NCBI RefSeq assembly: GCF_000742135.1
Contig: NZ_KN046818.1
Span: 1,674,841 to 1,738,840 of the forward strand
Reading direction: 5' to 3'
Length of the DNA stretch: 64,000 nt
Source of the DNA: Klebsiella pneumoniae
GTDB lineage: Bacteria; Pseudomonadota; Gammaproteobacteria; Enterobacterales; Enterobacteriaceae
The notes under the pieces were generated by a model. It was not told the DNA's origin. It saw nothing but the letters and a program-made list of their open reading frames with translations, and made no database searches. The translations under genes and the position numbers were made by a program. Shown here piece after piece: positions 8,356 to 16,096 of the stretch (position 1 is the first letter of the stretch; every line of letters begins with the position of its first letter).

Positions 8356-8435
8356 GGCTTTCTCCTGTGTATCGGTATCTGATGTGAATAAGCTTATATC
8401 CGGGACGACGTATGCGGTAGTGTGCAAAAATGACC

Positions 8436-8458
8436 TATACTGTTCCAAAAATGGAACA
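8436..8458. promoter_or_regulatory. Inverted repeat over the LysR gene -10 region
   Basis: TGTTCC, six bases, GGAACA at 8441-8458, overlapping a TATACT -10-like element at 8436-8441 for the rightward LysR gene. It sits in the 114-base gap between divergent genes and would suit autorepression. Confidence 0.55.
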
Positions 8459-8469
8459 ATGGAGGAAGG

Positions 8470-9375
8470 ATGCAGGATCTCAATGACTTCGCCTGGTTTG
8501 TCCTGGTGGTAGACCATGGCGGTTTCGCCGCGGCGGGGCGAGCGCTTGACCAGCCGAAATCCAAACTCAGCCGTCGCATTGCGCAACTCGAGGAGCGGTT
8601 GGGCGTGCGTTTGATTCAGCGAACCACCCGTCAGTTCGCGGTCACCGAGGTCGGGCAGACCTTTTATCAGCATTGCAAAGCGATGCTGATTGAGGCCGAG
8701 GCGGCGCAGCAGGCGGTCGAGACGCTGCGCGCCGAGCCGCGCGGTAGCGTCAGGATCACCTGTCCGGTCACCTTGCTGCATGTCCATATCGGACCGATGC
8801 TGGCGCGATTTATGGCGCGCTATCCTGGGGTAACGCTGCATCTTGAGGCGACCAACCGCCGGGTGGATGTGGTCGGGGAGGGCGTTGATGTGGCGATCCG
8901 CGTCCGTCCCCGGCCCATCGAGGATAGCGACCTGGTGATGCGCGTGCTGGCGGACCGCGGGCACCGGCTGGTGGCCAGCCCGGATCTCATTTCCCGGCTC
9001 GGACGTCCGCAGGCGCCGTCCGAGCTGAGCGCTTGGCCGGGACTCAGCCTGGGTGCGAACAAGCATCAGCATAAATGGCAGCTCACCGGGCCCGGGGGAG
9101 CGAGAGCGGAAGTGTATTTCACGCCGCGAATGGTGACCACCGATATGCTAGCGCTGCGCGAGGCGGCGATGGCCGGCGTAGGCGTGGTGCAGCTTCCTTT
9201 ATTAATGGTGCGCGATCAGCTGGCGTCAGGGGAATTAGAGGTGGTTCTGGACGAGTGGCAGCCGCGGCGGGAAGTGATCCATGCGGTATTTGCCTCACGG
9301 CGCGGGCTGCTGCCCTCCGTCAGGGCGCTGGTGGACTACCTCAGCGAAGAGTATCAGCGGATGGAGGAAGATTGA
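8470..9375 (+). CDS. LysR-family transcriptional regulator (divergent from pirin)
   Basis: LysR-type activator/repressor, 301 aa. The winged helix-turn-helix is in residues 1-60 (GGFAAAGRALDQPKSKLSRR, then RLIQRTTRQFAVTEVG). A substrate-binding domain follows, with GSVRITCPV and GVDVAIRVRP. GGAGGAAGG immediately precedes the ATG. It is divergent from pirin and the YcaC-type hydrolase, the standard arrangement for a LysR protein controlling its neighbour. Nothing clear is seen in the following 9376-9564 apart from a weak 8-base inverted repeat (CAGAGGTT..AACCTCTG). Confidence 0.93.
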   Translation: MQDLNDFAWFVLVVDHGGFAAAGRALDQPKSKLSRRIAQLEERLGVRLIQRTTRQFAVTEVGQTFYQHCKAMLIEAEAAQQAVETLRAEPRGSVRITCPVTLLHVHIGPMLARFMARYPGVTLHLEATNRRVDVVGEGVDVAIRVRPRPIEDSDLVMRVLADRGHRLVASPDLISRLGRPQAPSELSAWPGLSLGANKHQHKWQLTGPGGARAEVYFTPRMVTTDMLALREAAMAGVGVVQLPLLMVRDQLASGELEVVLDEWQPRREVIHAVFASRRGLLPSVRALVDYLSEEYQRMEED

Positions 9376-9564
9376 TGGGTAGGCAGAGGTTTTTTGCCGG
9401 AACTCATATGTGAAAAGCGTCCGTACTTTTTCACGCACTCTTCGCAATCGCGTAGGCTCGTGAAAGATTGCTCACTGTGTGAGTCGTTTGCCGCTTGAGA
9501 GCGTTGGCTGTTATAAGCAACCTCTGTTTTTTTCGATACATCGTTTTACTATGACCGTCTGGTA

Positions 9565-10137
9565 TTATTTAAGCAATTTTGCCATAACGTCAAAAAACAT
9601 TGGCAGATCATCCTTGAGTGAGAAGGTCGTGTTTATTGCCTGACGAGCGATTAAACCGTCAATAAGGGCAAAAATAATGATCGTGATTTCTTCAAGGTTA
9701 ATATCACGGCGAAACTCTCCGGCAGCGATACCCTCCTGGATGAGCCGCGCGAAGCTTTTCCGCATGATGTCATCACTGGAGATATACGTTTTTCGCAGTT
9801 CTGGATTACGCGCAGACTCAGCCATGATTTCAACCCAAAGTTGATGCGTGATAGGGTAACCGATCTCGCTAATACAGGACGTGACTTGTGCACAAAGGCG
9901 ATCAAAATAAGAGCCTGCATAGGTCGCATTATGGGCAGTCAGCGCGGAGTTCTGTTCTTCCAGTACAATAGCCTTAACAAGCTCATCCTTACTTTTGAAA
10001 TACGTATACATTGCTCCTTGACTAATTCCTGCCCGGGTAGAGATTTCACGTACGCTTGTCGCACTAAAGCCTTTTTCCGCAAAGCAGGCAGCAGCAGCCG
10101 TAATCAACTTATGGTAGGTTTCGGTTTTATTTAACAT
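9565..10137 (-). CDS. TetR/AcrR-family repressor, downstream of arginase-like gene
   Basis: 190-aa TetR-family repressor. The amino-terminal helix-turn-helix reads FSATSVREISTRAGISQGAM and TYFKSKDELVKAI (about residues 20-55), followed by a helical ligand-binding domain. The start MLNKTETYHK at 10137 fits the family; an in-frame TTG at 10188 would lie inside a hairpin. It follows the arginase-like gene on the same strand after 94 bases and is probably autoregulated through the palindrome at 11122-11147. The ligand is unknown. Confidence 0.92.
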   Translation of the reverse strand: MLNKTETYHKLITAAAACFAEKGFSATSVREISTRAGISQGAMYTYFKSKDELVKAIVLEEQNSALTAHNATYAGSYFDRLCAQVTSCISEIGYPITHQLWVEIMAESARNPELRKTYISSDDIMRKSFARLIQEGIAAGEFRRDINLEEITIIIFALIDGLIARQAINTTFSLKDDLPMFFDVMAKLLK

Positions 10138-10187
10138 ATCGGCATCTTGGTAAATTCGGTGTCCAGACTTTAACGCGCTTTTATGCA

Positions 10188-10221
10188 AGGAGCCAGAGCT
10201 AAACTCTGTCGTCTGGCTCCT
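10188..10221 (-). other. Hairpin between arginase-like and TetR genes
   Basis: AGGAGCCAGA and TCTGGCTCCT form a perfect 10-bp stem with a 14-base loop, 10 bases past the arginase-like stop. No T run follows on the minus strand, so it may be an attenuating or RNA-processing structure and not a strong terminator. Confidence 0.5.
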
Positions 10222-10231
10222 GGATTTCGTC

Positions 10232-11095
10232 TTACTTTAGAAGGGGTAATTCACTGAGCATGTTCTTGAGATTCAGCATGTCCCAGGGCAAATGTTCAGC
10301 GATTGTCAGGCCAACGGGGACTGCTTTTGTCGTCGCTGCCGCTATCAGATTGAGTACATCCTCAATCGTCAGTTTGCCTTCAGCAACGTCGCCAAAATCG
10401 TGTTTTCCGCGCCCCGGTTTTGCAAAAAGAATGGAGCGGAACAGAGATGGGTCGAGTACGTCCAGATCGATATGGATCGCCAGATACGCAATCTTTTCTT
10501 TCGCTATCCACTCCAGGACTTCATCTGCACCGCTTTTAACCTGTTCAGGTGCTAGCGTCGTAATGTTATGGCGAGTGAGGTATTCAGCTTCATAAGGAAG
10601 TGGCGCGTGGATACCCGCAATCATTATTTTTGACGGATTAAGTTTGGTTTTTACATGGGCAACTAAATCGTTATCACCCGTACCCATTAGCGCACCAAGC
10701 ACATGGGCATGCGCGTTTGGATATTGTTCAGCCGTCTGCACGTCAGGATGCGAGTCAATCCAGAGCACACCGAGTTTGTCTCCGAACTTATCGAGCAGGT
10801 GGGCGAAAGGCGCCAGCGAAACCAGGCAGTCTCCGCCTAAAATGACAATGCTATTGGGATCATGTTTTTCAATCAGTGCGGCAGCATTATTGAGTTGCCT
10901 GATGAGGGATGGCTTAGCCGTGATGTCATTAATCCTTGGCAATGGCTCTGTTGTTGGTAACTCAACAGGAACGATCTCAACGGGCCCTTTTGCTTCAGGA
11001 GAGAGAAACGAGAGGAGCTGCGAGCCAAGATAGTAGGGAGGATTGTTACCGCCTTGCCATTGAGGGAATATAAGTCGCAGTGTTTTGCTAGTCAT
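10232..11095 (-). CDS. Arginase/ureohydrolase-fold protein with altered metal site
   Basis: 287 aa from the ATG at 11095 (MTSKTLRLIFPQW), which has AGAAGG five bases upstream; the ATG at 11116 has none. The ureohydrolase signature blocks are present but divergent: ILGGDCLVSLAP (about residue 88) where arginases have GGDH; WIDSHPDV (about 112) for DAHxD; NAHAHVLGALMG for the catalytic His; and IHIDLDVLDPS (about 210) for the DxDxxDP ligands. One manganese ligand is therefore Cys in place of His. The substrate (guanidino compound or other) cannot be read. It is headed by a large palindrome and followed by a TetR gene. Confidence 0.85.
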   Translation of the reverse strand: MTSKTLRLIFPQWQGGNNPPYYLGSQLLSFLSPEAKGPVEIVPVELPTTEPLPRINDITAKPSLIRQLNNAAALIEKHDPNSIVILGGDCLVSLAPFAHLLDKFGDKLGVLWIDSHPDVQTAEQYPNAHAHVLGALMGTGDNDLVAHVKTKLNPSKIMIAGIHAPLPYEAEYLTRHNITTLAPEQVKSGADEVLEWIAKEKIAYLAIHIDLDVLDPSLFRSILFAKPGRGKHDFGDVAEGKLTIEDVLNLIAAATTKAVPVGLTIAEHLPWDMLNLKNMLSELPLLK

Positions 11096-11121
11096 TGGTA
11101 CCTTCTGTGTTGTCATGCGCT

Positions 11122-11147
11122 AAAGTGAATGAACGTTCATTCACTTT
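11122..11147. promoter_or_regulatory. 26-bp perfect palindrome, likely TetR operator
   Basis: Perfect inverted repeat with half-site AAAGTGAATGAAC and its mirror, centred between 11134 and 11135, 27 bases before the arginase-like start. Its size and symmetry suit a TetR dimer or dimer pair; TGAATGAACGTTCATTCA resembles operators of AcrR/FadR-like TetR proteins. Confidence 0.8.
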
Positions 11148-11346
11148 TACATTGAATTACGGTCGATACGCAAGTAACAAAGCACTTTTCGTTAATGCAT
11201 AACGTACACCATCCGGAGCGATATGATTTTCGTTATGCCGGGTGGCTCAAAGCGGAAGAGGGGATAGTGTTGGCGAACATCTTCGCTGCGCTGTTAATCG
11301 TGTGAAGAAGAGTCTGGCTTTGACAATACTGCGTAATGTCTGTGGT

Positions 11347-11384
11347 CAGTTGTCGAACCCCGGTCGGGGGTTCTCATCCCCCCC
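11347..11384. repeat. tRNA-linked repeat, copy C (truncated)
   Basis: Shares CAGTTGTCGAACCCCGGTCG and the following GGGTTCTCATCCCCCC with copies A and B, but lacks the left arm of the first hairpin and diverges before the terminator. It lies just downstream of the second tRNA-Ser. The rest of 11148-11346 shows nothing recognisable. Confidence 0.8.
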
Positions 11385-11395
11385 TGTGGAGAATA

Positions 11396-11430
11396 TAAAA
11401 GAAAAGAGCCCGTACTTTCGTACAGGCTCT
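11396..11430 (-). terminator. Terminator of second tRNA-Ser
   Basis: Minus strand: AGAGCCTGTAC, loop GAAA, GTACGGGCTCT, then TTTTCTTTT, 11 bases past the tRNA. Confidence 0.88.
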
Positions 11431-11441
11431 CATCTCGAATA

Positions 11442-11529
11442 TGGCGGTGAGGGGGGGATTCGAACCCCCGATACGTTGCCGTATACACACTTTCCAGGCG
11501 TGCTCCTTCAGCCACTCGGACACCTCACC
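11442..11529 (-). tRNA. serX: tRNA-Ser (anticodon GGA), copy 2
   Basis: 88 bases, identical to the copy at 6566-6653, with encoded CCA and anticodon GGA. It adjoins ghrA as serX does in E. coli, so this is likely the ancestral copy. Its promoter and terminator differ in sequence from those of copy 1, showing that the two have evolved separately outside the tRNA. Confidence 0.97.
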
Positions 11530-11565
11530 ATATTGTCTTTCCCGTTGTTGTCGGGAACGGGCGCT

Positions 11566-11594
11566 AATGTAGGGAAATACGTATCGCCCGTCAA
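11566..11594 (-). promoter_or_regulatory. Promoter of second tRNA-Ser
   Basis: Minus strand: TTGACG, 17-base spacer, TACATT, then the discriminator AGCGCCCG, as for the other tRNA copy. Confidence 0.82.
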
Positions 11595-11797
11595 TCAACT
11601 TTTTGCAAAAAAAGCGCGTTTAGACAAACTTCGAGCAACTTGCTCCTTAAACGTGCGAAATCCGTTTTTTTTGTCGCCAGTAGCTTTTCCCTTTTCGCTC
11701 CGGGGAAATTTGTTATGCTGGCAAACCAATAGAAAACAATGAGTAAAATAAGACGCCAGCGTCAATCGGCCAAAGGCGTCTGCTATCAGGAGCCCCT

Positions 11798-12736
11798 ATG
11801 GAGATTATTTTTTACCATCCGACCTTTGATACCCAATACTGGATCTGTGAGCTGGAAAAGCAGTTACCCGGCGCGCGGGTGCGCGAGTGGAAAGCGGGCG
11901 ATAACCGGCCGGCGGACTATGCCCTGGTCTGGCATCCGCCGGTAGAGATGCTGCAGGGCCGGGCGCTGAAGGCCGTGTTCGCCCTCGGGGCAGGGGTGGA
12001 CTCTATTCTCAGCAAGCTGCGCGACCATCCGGATATGCTGCCGCTGTCGATTCCGCTGTTTCGTCTCGAAGATACCGGTATGGGACGGCAGATGCAGGAG
12101 TATGCCGTGAGCCAGGTGCTGCACTGGTTCCGCCGCTTTGATGACTATCAGGCGCTGAAGCTGGTTTCCCGCTGGCAGCCGCTGCCAGAGTACCGCGCCG
12201 ACGAATTCACCGTCGGGATTATGGGCGCCGGCGTGCTGGGGGCGAAGGTTGCGGAAAGTCTGCAACCCTGGGGGTTCCCGCTTCGCGTCTGGAGCCGTAG
12301 CCGCAAATCCTGGCCGCAGGTGCAGAGCTTCGCCGGCCAGGCCGAGCTGGGCGAATTCCTGCAGGGCACTCGCGTGCTGATCAACCTGCTGCCGAATACC
12401 GCCGAAACCGCCGGCATTATTAACCAGACGCTGCTGGCGCAGTTGCCTGATGAGAGCTATGTCCTCAACCTTGCTCGCGGCGTGCATGTCGTTGAAGAGG
12501 ATCTGCTGGCGGCGCTGAACAGCGGTAAGCTCAAAGGGGCGATGCTCGATGTCTTCAGTCGCGAACCGCTGCCGCAGGAGAGCCCGCTATGGGCGCATCC
12601 GCGGGTGGCCATGACCCCCCATGTGGCGGCAGTGACCCGTCCAATGGAAGCTATCACCTACATTGCGGAGACCATTAGCCGGCTTGAGCGAGGGGAGCCG
12701 GTAAGCGGTCAGGTCGACCGCCAGCGCGGTTATTAA
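11798..12736 (+). CDS. ghrA: GhrA, glyoxylate/hydroxypyruvate reductase A
   Basis: NADPH-dependent D-2-hydroxyacid dehydrogenase that reduces glyoxylate to glycolate and hydroxypyruvate to glycerate. It is 312 aa, the E. coli length. It has the dinucleotide-binding glycine motif [14 protein letters not shown] (about 142-155), the substrate-binding Arg in [12 protein letters not shown], the catalytic Glu in FSREPLP and the His in [10 protein letters not shown] Shine-Dalgarno AGGAG precedes the ATG. Order tRNA-Ser, ghrA, ycdX, ycdY, ycdZ is as in E. coli. It ends with a terminator. Confidence 0.96.
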   Translation: MEIIFYHPTFDTQYWICELEKQLPGARVREWKAGDNRPADYALVWHPPVEMLQGRALKAVFALGAGVDSILSKLRDHPDMLPLSIPLFRLEDTGMGRQMQEYAVSQVLHWFRRFDDYQALKLVSRWQPLPEYRADEFTVGIMGAGVLGAKVAESLQPWGFPLRVWSRSRKSWPQVQSFAGQAELGEFLQGTRVLINLLPNTAETAGIINQTLLAQLPDESYVLNLARGVHVVEEDLLAALNSGKLKGAMLDVFSREPLPQESPLWAHPRVAMTPHVAAVTRPMEAITYIAETISRLERGEPVSGQVDRQRGY

Positions 12737-12744
12737 GACGAGAG

Positions 12745-12768
12745 AACCCCGCCACGGCGGGGTTTTTG
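12745..12768 (+). terminator. Terminator of ghrA
   Basis: AACCCCGCC..GGCGGGGTT stem followed by TTTTT. Confidence 0.85.
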
Positions 12769-12824
12769 CTAATCAATAGCCCGGTTTCCTGCTATTCTTG
12801 CGGCAAACAGAAGAGGAGAATGTG

Positions 12825-13562
12825 ATGTATCCCGTTGACCTGCACATGCATACCGTCGCCAGCACCCATGCCTACAGCACCCTGCACGATTATATTGCGG
12901 AAGCAAAGCGTAAAGGGATCAAACTCTTCGCCATCACCGACCACGGCCCGGACATGGCGGATGCTCCGCACTACTGGCACTTCGTTAATATGCGCATCTG
13001 GCCCCGCCTGGTAGACGGGGTGGGGATCCTGCGTGGTATTGAGTCGAATATTAAAAATATTGAAGGCGAGATCGACTGTTCCGGACCGATGTTGACTTCC
13101 CTCGATCTGATCATCGCCGGATTTCATGAGCCGGTGTTTCCGCCGCAGGATCGTGACACCCATACACAGGCGATGATAGCCGCGATGGCCAGCGGTAAAG
13201 TGCATATGATTAGCCATCCGGGTAATCCGAAATTCCCGGTGGATATCCCGGCGATTGCCGAAGCGGCGGCTCGCTACCAAGTGGCGCTGGAGATTAATAA
13301 CTCCTCATTCGTATCATCGCGCGTGGGCAGTGAAGACAACTGCCGGGCCATCGCCGCCGCAGTGCGTGATGCCGGGGGATGGGTGGCGCTGGGCTCGGAC
13401 TCTCACACCGCCTTTACCCTCGGGGAGTTTACCGAATGCCGCAAGATCCTTGATGCGGTCGATTTCCCGGAGGAGAGGATCCTCAACGTTTCTCCGCGTC
13501 GCCTGCTTAACTTCCTCGAGTCGCGGGGCATGCCGGCGATCCCGGAATTTGCTGACCTTTAA
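12825..13562 (+). CDS. ycdX: YcdX, PHP-domain trinuclear zinc phosphatase
   Basis: PHP-superfamily metal-dependent phosphatase, linked in E. coli to swarming and pairing with YcdY. Metal ligands visible: [12 protein letters not shown] (residues 5-16), ITDHGPDM (about 37-44), [14 protein letters not shown] and GSDSHTAF near the end. The start MYPVDLHMH at 12825 (AGAGGAG upstream) gives 245 aa, equal to E. coli; the frame is open 27 bases further but has no Shine-Dalgarno. ycdY follows after 22 bases, so co-transcription is likely. Confidence 0.95.
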   Translation: MYPVDLHMHTVASTHAYSTLHDYIAEAKRKGIKLFAITDHGPDMADAPHYWHFVNMRIWPRLVDGVGILRGIESNIKNIEGEIDCSGPMLTSLDLIIAGFHEPVFPPQDRDTHTQAMIAAMASGKVHMISHPGNPKFPVDIPAIAEAAARYQVALEINNSSFVSSRVGSEDNCRAIAAAVRDAGGWVALGSDSHTAFTLGEFTECRKILDAVDFPEERILNVSPRRLLNFLESRGMPAIPEFADL

Positions 13563-13584
13563 TTTGTATAACTGGAATAACTGA

Positions 13585-14139
13585 ATGAACGAGTTTTCAA
13601 TCCTCTGCCGCGTGCTGGGTTCGCTGTATTACCGTCAACCGCAGGACCCGCTGCTGGTGCCGCTGTTTACCCTGATCCGCGAGGGCAAACTGGCCGCCAG
13701 CTGGCCGCTTGAGCAGGACGAGCTGCTGGCGCGTCTGCAGAAAAGCTGTGAAATGCAATCCCTGGCGACGGACTATAATGCGCTGTTCGTCGGTGAAGCC
13801 TGCAGCGTCCCGCCGTACCGTAGCGCGTGGGTGGAGGGTTCCTCGGAAGCGGAAGTTCGGGCTTTTCTGAGCGAACACGGCATCCCGACAGGGGAAGGTC
13901 CGGCGGATCATCTCGGCTCGCTGCTGCTGGCCGCCTCCTGGCTGGAGGATCATGCCGCAGAAGACCAGAGCGAGACGCTGGAGCTCCTGTTCGCCGACTA
14001 TATCCTGCCGTGGTGCGGGACGATGCTGGGGAAAGTCGAAGCCCATGCGCACACGCCGTTCTGGCGCACCATGGCGCCGTTGACCCGCGACGCCATCGCC
14101 GCGATGTGGGACGAGCTGCAGGAAGAAGATGAGCAATAA
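13585..14139 (+). CDS. ycdY: YcdY, TorD/DmsD-like redox enzyme maturation chaperone
   Basis: 184-aa all-helical cytoplasmic protein of the TorD family, reported in E. coli to help YcdX take up zinc. Recognisable: SILCRVLGSLYY at the amino end, the family-like DYNALFVGE, VPPYRSAW, and DHLGSLLLAA segments, and an acidic carboxyl end (ELQEEDEQ). It is 22 bases after ycdX and followed by the ycdZ regulatory region. Confidence 0.93.
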   Translation: MNEFSILCRVLGSLYYRQPQDPLLVPLFTLIREGKLAASWPLEQDELLARLQKSCEMQSLATDYNALFVGEACSVPPYRSAWVEGSSEAEVRAFLSEHGIPTGEGPADHLGSLLLAASWLEDHAAEDQSETLELLFADYILPWCGTMLGKVEAHAHTPFWRTMAPLTRDAIAAMWDELQEEDEQ

Positions 14140-14141
14140 TA

Positions 14142-14157
14142 TGTGATGCAAATCACC
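14142..14157. promoter_or_regulatory. CRP-cAMP site upstream of ycdZ
   Basis: TGTGATGCAAATCACC matches TGTGA-N6-TCACA in 9 of 10 conserved positions; it lies about 100 bases before ycdZ, directly after the ycdY stop. Confidence 0.75.
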
Positions 14158-14216
14158 ATATGAATGCAACTGAAAGAAAGTTCATTCATATACTGTGTTT
14201 TAGATCGCATTCTTCC

Positions 14217-14242
14217 GGCGCGTATCTGCTAGGATACGCGCC
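14217..14242 (+). promoter_or_regulatory. Hairpin abutting the ycdZ start codon
   Basis: GGCGCGTATC, loop TGCTAG, GATACGCGCC: a perfect 10-bp stem ending at the base before ATG. The only Shine-Dalgarno-like AGGA (14231-14234) sits at the loop/stem junction, so folding could hinder translation. Confidence 0.7.
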
Positions 14243-14725
14243 ATGAACATACTCTTCGCAATCGCATTAACGACAGGCATCCTCTCCGGGATTTGGGGGT
14301 GGGTGGCGGTCGCTCTCGGCCTGCTGAGCTGGGCCGGATTCCTCGGCTGTACGGCCTATTTCGCCTGCCCGCAGGGCGGCTTGAAAGGGCTGGCCATCTC
14401 GTCCTGCACGGTGATGAGCGGCGTGGCCTGGGCGTTAGTGATTATCCACGGTAGCGCGCTGGCGCCACAGGTGCAGATCCTCAGCTATATGATGACCGGT
14501 GTGGTCGCCTTCCTGATGTGCATTCAGGCGCGACGGACGCTACTGTCGTTTGTCCCGGGCACCTTTATCGGCGCCTGCGCGACCTTCGCGGCAGACGGCG
14601 ACTGGCGTCTGGTGATCCCTTCCCTGGCGCTGGGTCTGGTCTTTGGCTATGCCATGAAAAATAGTGGCCTGTGGCTGGCGGCCCGTGCGGATAAGCATAA
14701 ATCGTTCGCCAACGACAACGCCTGA
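14243..14725 (+). CDS. ycdZ: YcdZ, DUF1097 inner-membrane protein
   Basis: 160-aa integral membrane protein of the DUF1097 family, function unknown. About five hydrophobic helices are visible, starting at the amino end (MNILFAIALTTGILSGIWGW). Cysteines occur near 34 and 40 and GALATF-like small residues in the fourth helix. The end is polar and positively charged. It has its own regulatory region with a CRP site and a start-codon hairpin, and a terminator after it. In E. coli the curli genes follow; here the next gene is ymdB. Confidence 0.92.
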   Translation: MNILFAIALTTGILSGIWGWVAVALGLLSWAGFLGCTAYFACPQGGLKGLAISSCTVMSGVAWALVIIHGSALAPQVQILSYMMTGVVAFLMCIQARRTLLSFVPGTFIGACATFAADGDWRLVIPSLALGLVFGYAMKNSGLWLAARADKHKSFANDNA

Positions 14726-14739
14726 TCGGCGGGACGACT

Positions 14740-14771
14740 AAAAAACAGGACCTTACGGGTCCTGTTTTTTT
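14740..14771 (+). terminator. Terminator of ycdZ
   Basis: ACAGGACC..GGTCCTGT stem, A run before and seven T after; usable in both directions. Confidence 0.88.
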
Positions 14772-14874
14772 ATCTTCTCGTCACCGGACAAAGCGATAAT
14801 CTTGCTCCCGCAGGCGAGAATGCCCTAGTATCGGCAGAAAGCCGTATCCACACGCTATGCCGACAGGAGGAGAA

Positions 14875-15402
14875 ATGGCTGTTAAACCTGAGGTAATTCT
14901 CGGCGATATTACGACACTTGATGTCGATGTGATTGTTAATGCGGCAAATCCCTCGCTGCTGGGTGGTGGCGGAGTAGACGGGGCCATCCACCGGGCGGCC
15001 GGTCCCGCGCTGCTGGCGGCTTGTAAGCAGGTGCTGCAGCAGCAGGGCGAATGCCCTCCCGGGCATGCGGTAATTACTATTGCCGGCAATCTGCCGGCCA
15101 GCGCGGTGATCCACACCGTGGGCCCGGTCTGGCACGGCGGCGACCGCATGGAGGCGCAAACCCTGGCCGATGCTTACAAAAACAGTCTGCAGTTGGCCTC
15201 GGCAAACAACTATCGCTCCATTGCGTTTCCGGCGATAAGCACCGGCGTGTATGGCTATCCGAAAGAGGAAGCGGCGGCGATCGCCGTGCGCACCGTCACC
15301 GCGTTTCTCACTCGCTATAACCCTCTTGAGCGCGTCCTGTTCGTCTGTTTTGACGAGGAAACGGCGGCTATCTATCGCCGCCTGCTGGCGTCATACCCCT
15401 GA
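14875..15402 (+). CDS. ymdB: YmdB, O-acetyl-ADP-ribose deacetylase (macrodomain)
   Basis: Single macrodomain protein that hydrolyses O-acetyl-ADP-ribose; in E. coli it also inhibits RNase III. ADP-ribose-binding segments visible: [21 protein letters not shown] (in two parts, about residues 18-38), HTVGPVW, and [13 protein letters not shown] (about 117-129). The ATG at 14875 ([11 protein letters not shown]) is preceded by AGGAGGAG and gives 175 aa against 177 in E. coli; the upstream in-frame ATG at 14857 has no Shine-Dalgarno. In E. coli it follows ymdA and curli genes, which are absent here. Confidence 0.95.
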   Translation: MAVKPEVILGDITTLDVDVIVNAANPSLLGGGGVDGAIHRAAGPALLAACKQVLQQQGECPPGHAVITIAGNLPASAVIHTVGPVWHGGDRMEAQTLADAYKNSLQLASANNYRSIAFPAISTGVYGYPKEEAAAIAVRTVTAFLTRYNPLERVLFVCFDEETAAIYRRLLASYP

Positions 15403-15468
15403 TTCAACAGAATAGGCTATGATAACCGCCAGTCTTGACGGGAATGATGGGTAGCAGGAGGGAGCAGG

Positions 15469-16062
15469 GTGTCAGAAGGAAAAGTCCAGCAGAAACAGCA
15501 GGCGCGCCGCGCGGAGATCGTTGTCGCTGCGCAAAAATGTTTCGCTGAAAAGGGGCTGCACGGCGCTTCCGTCGCCGATATCGCCCGGGAAGCGGGCCTG
15601 AGCGTCGGTCAGCTATATCGCATTTTTGCCAGCAAGGAAGCGATCATCGAAGCGATTGTTAGCGAAATCGTCAACGCCAGAGTCGGGGAGATGATCGATG
15701 AGAACCACAATCTGGCGCGTAAAGCGGCGGTTTTGGCCGGCAGGATCCCGACGTCGGCAGCCACCAAAAGCGATAATTATCTGCTGATGGAGATCAATGC
15801 CGAGGCCTCGCGTAACCCACGCTTGCGTGAGATCCTGATGCAGGCCGATCGGCGGTTGAAAGAGGAGGGCGGTCGCCTGTCGCAGCGCTACCATCCCGGG
15901 CTCAGCGATGCGCGACGCAATGCCGCATCAGAGCTCATCGCCGTTCTGACAGAGGGGGCAGCCTACCGCTGTGAGCTGAGCGCCTCCACCCCGGTCGATA
16001 AGGCAGATTTAGAAGCCCTGTACAATATGATTTTCGACCGGCTTTTTGACGAGCAGGCATAA
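15469..16062 (+). CDS. TetR/AcrR-family transcriptional regulator
   Basis: 197-aa TetR-family protein with GTG start and AGGAGGGA upstream. The helix-turn-helix is CFAEKGLHGASVADIAREAG then LYRIFASKEAIIEAI (about residues 24-65). The ligand-binding part holds INAEASRNPRLREIL. It takes the position occupied by clsC in E. coli, between ymdB and opgC, and is convergent with opgC, so a link to opgC is not implied. Target and ligand are unknown. Confidence 0.92.
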   Translation: MSEGKVQQKQQARRAEIVVAAQKCFAEKGLHGASVADIAREAGLSVGQLYRIFASKEAIIEAIVSEIVNARVGEMIDENHNLARKAAVLAGRIPTSAATKSDNYLLMEINAEASRNPRLREILMQADRRLKEEGGRLSQRYHPGLSDARRNAASELIAVLTEGAAYRCELSASTPVDKADLEALYNMIFDRLFDEQA

Positions 16063-16096
16063 TACGGCACGCCTGGCGTGCCGCACAGGCTAATGG

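Noticed and set aside
7495-9072. 525-aa version of the pirin gene
   Set aside because: The first 239 codons are antisense to the LysR gene and carry no cupin sequence; the ATG at 8355 has a good ribosome site.
9384-9526. 8-base inverted repeat CAGAGGTT..AACCTCTG flanking 127 bases after the LysR gene
   Set aside because: Too short and too far apart to distinguish from chance; no target duplication or gene inside.
11242-11742. 166-aa ORF over the second tRNA-Ser
   Set aside because: Same artefact: it is antisense to the tRNA and its terminator.
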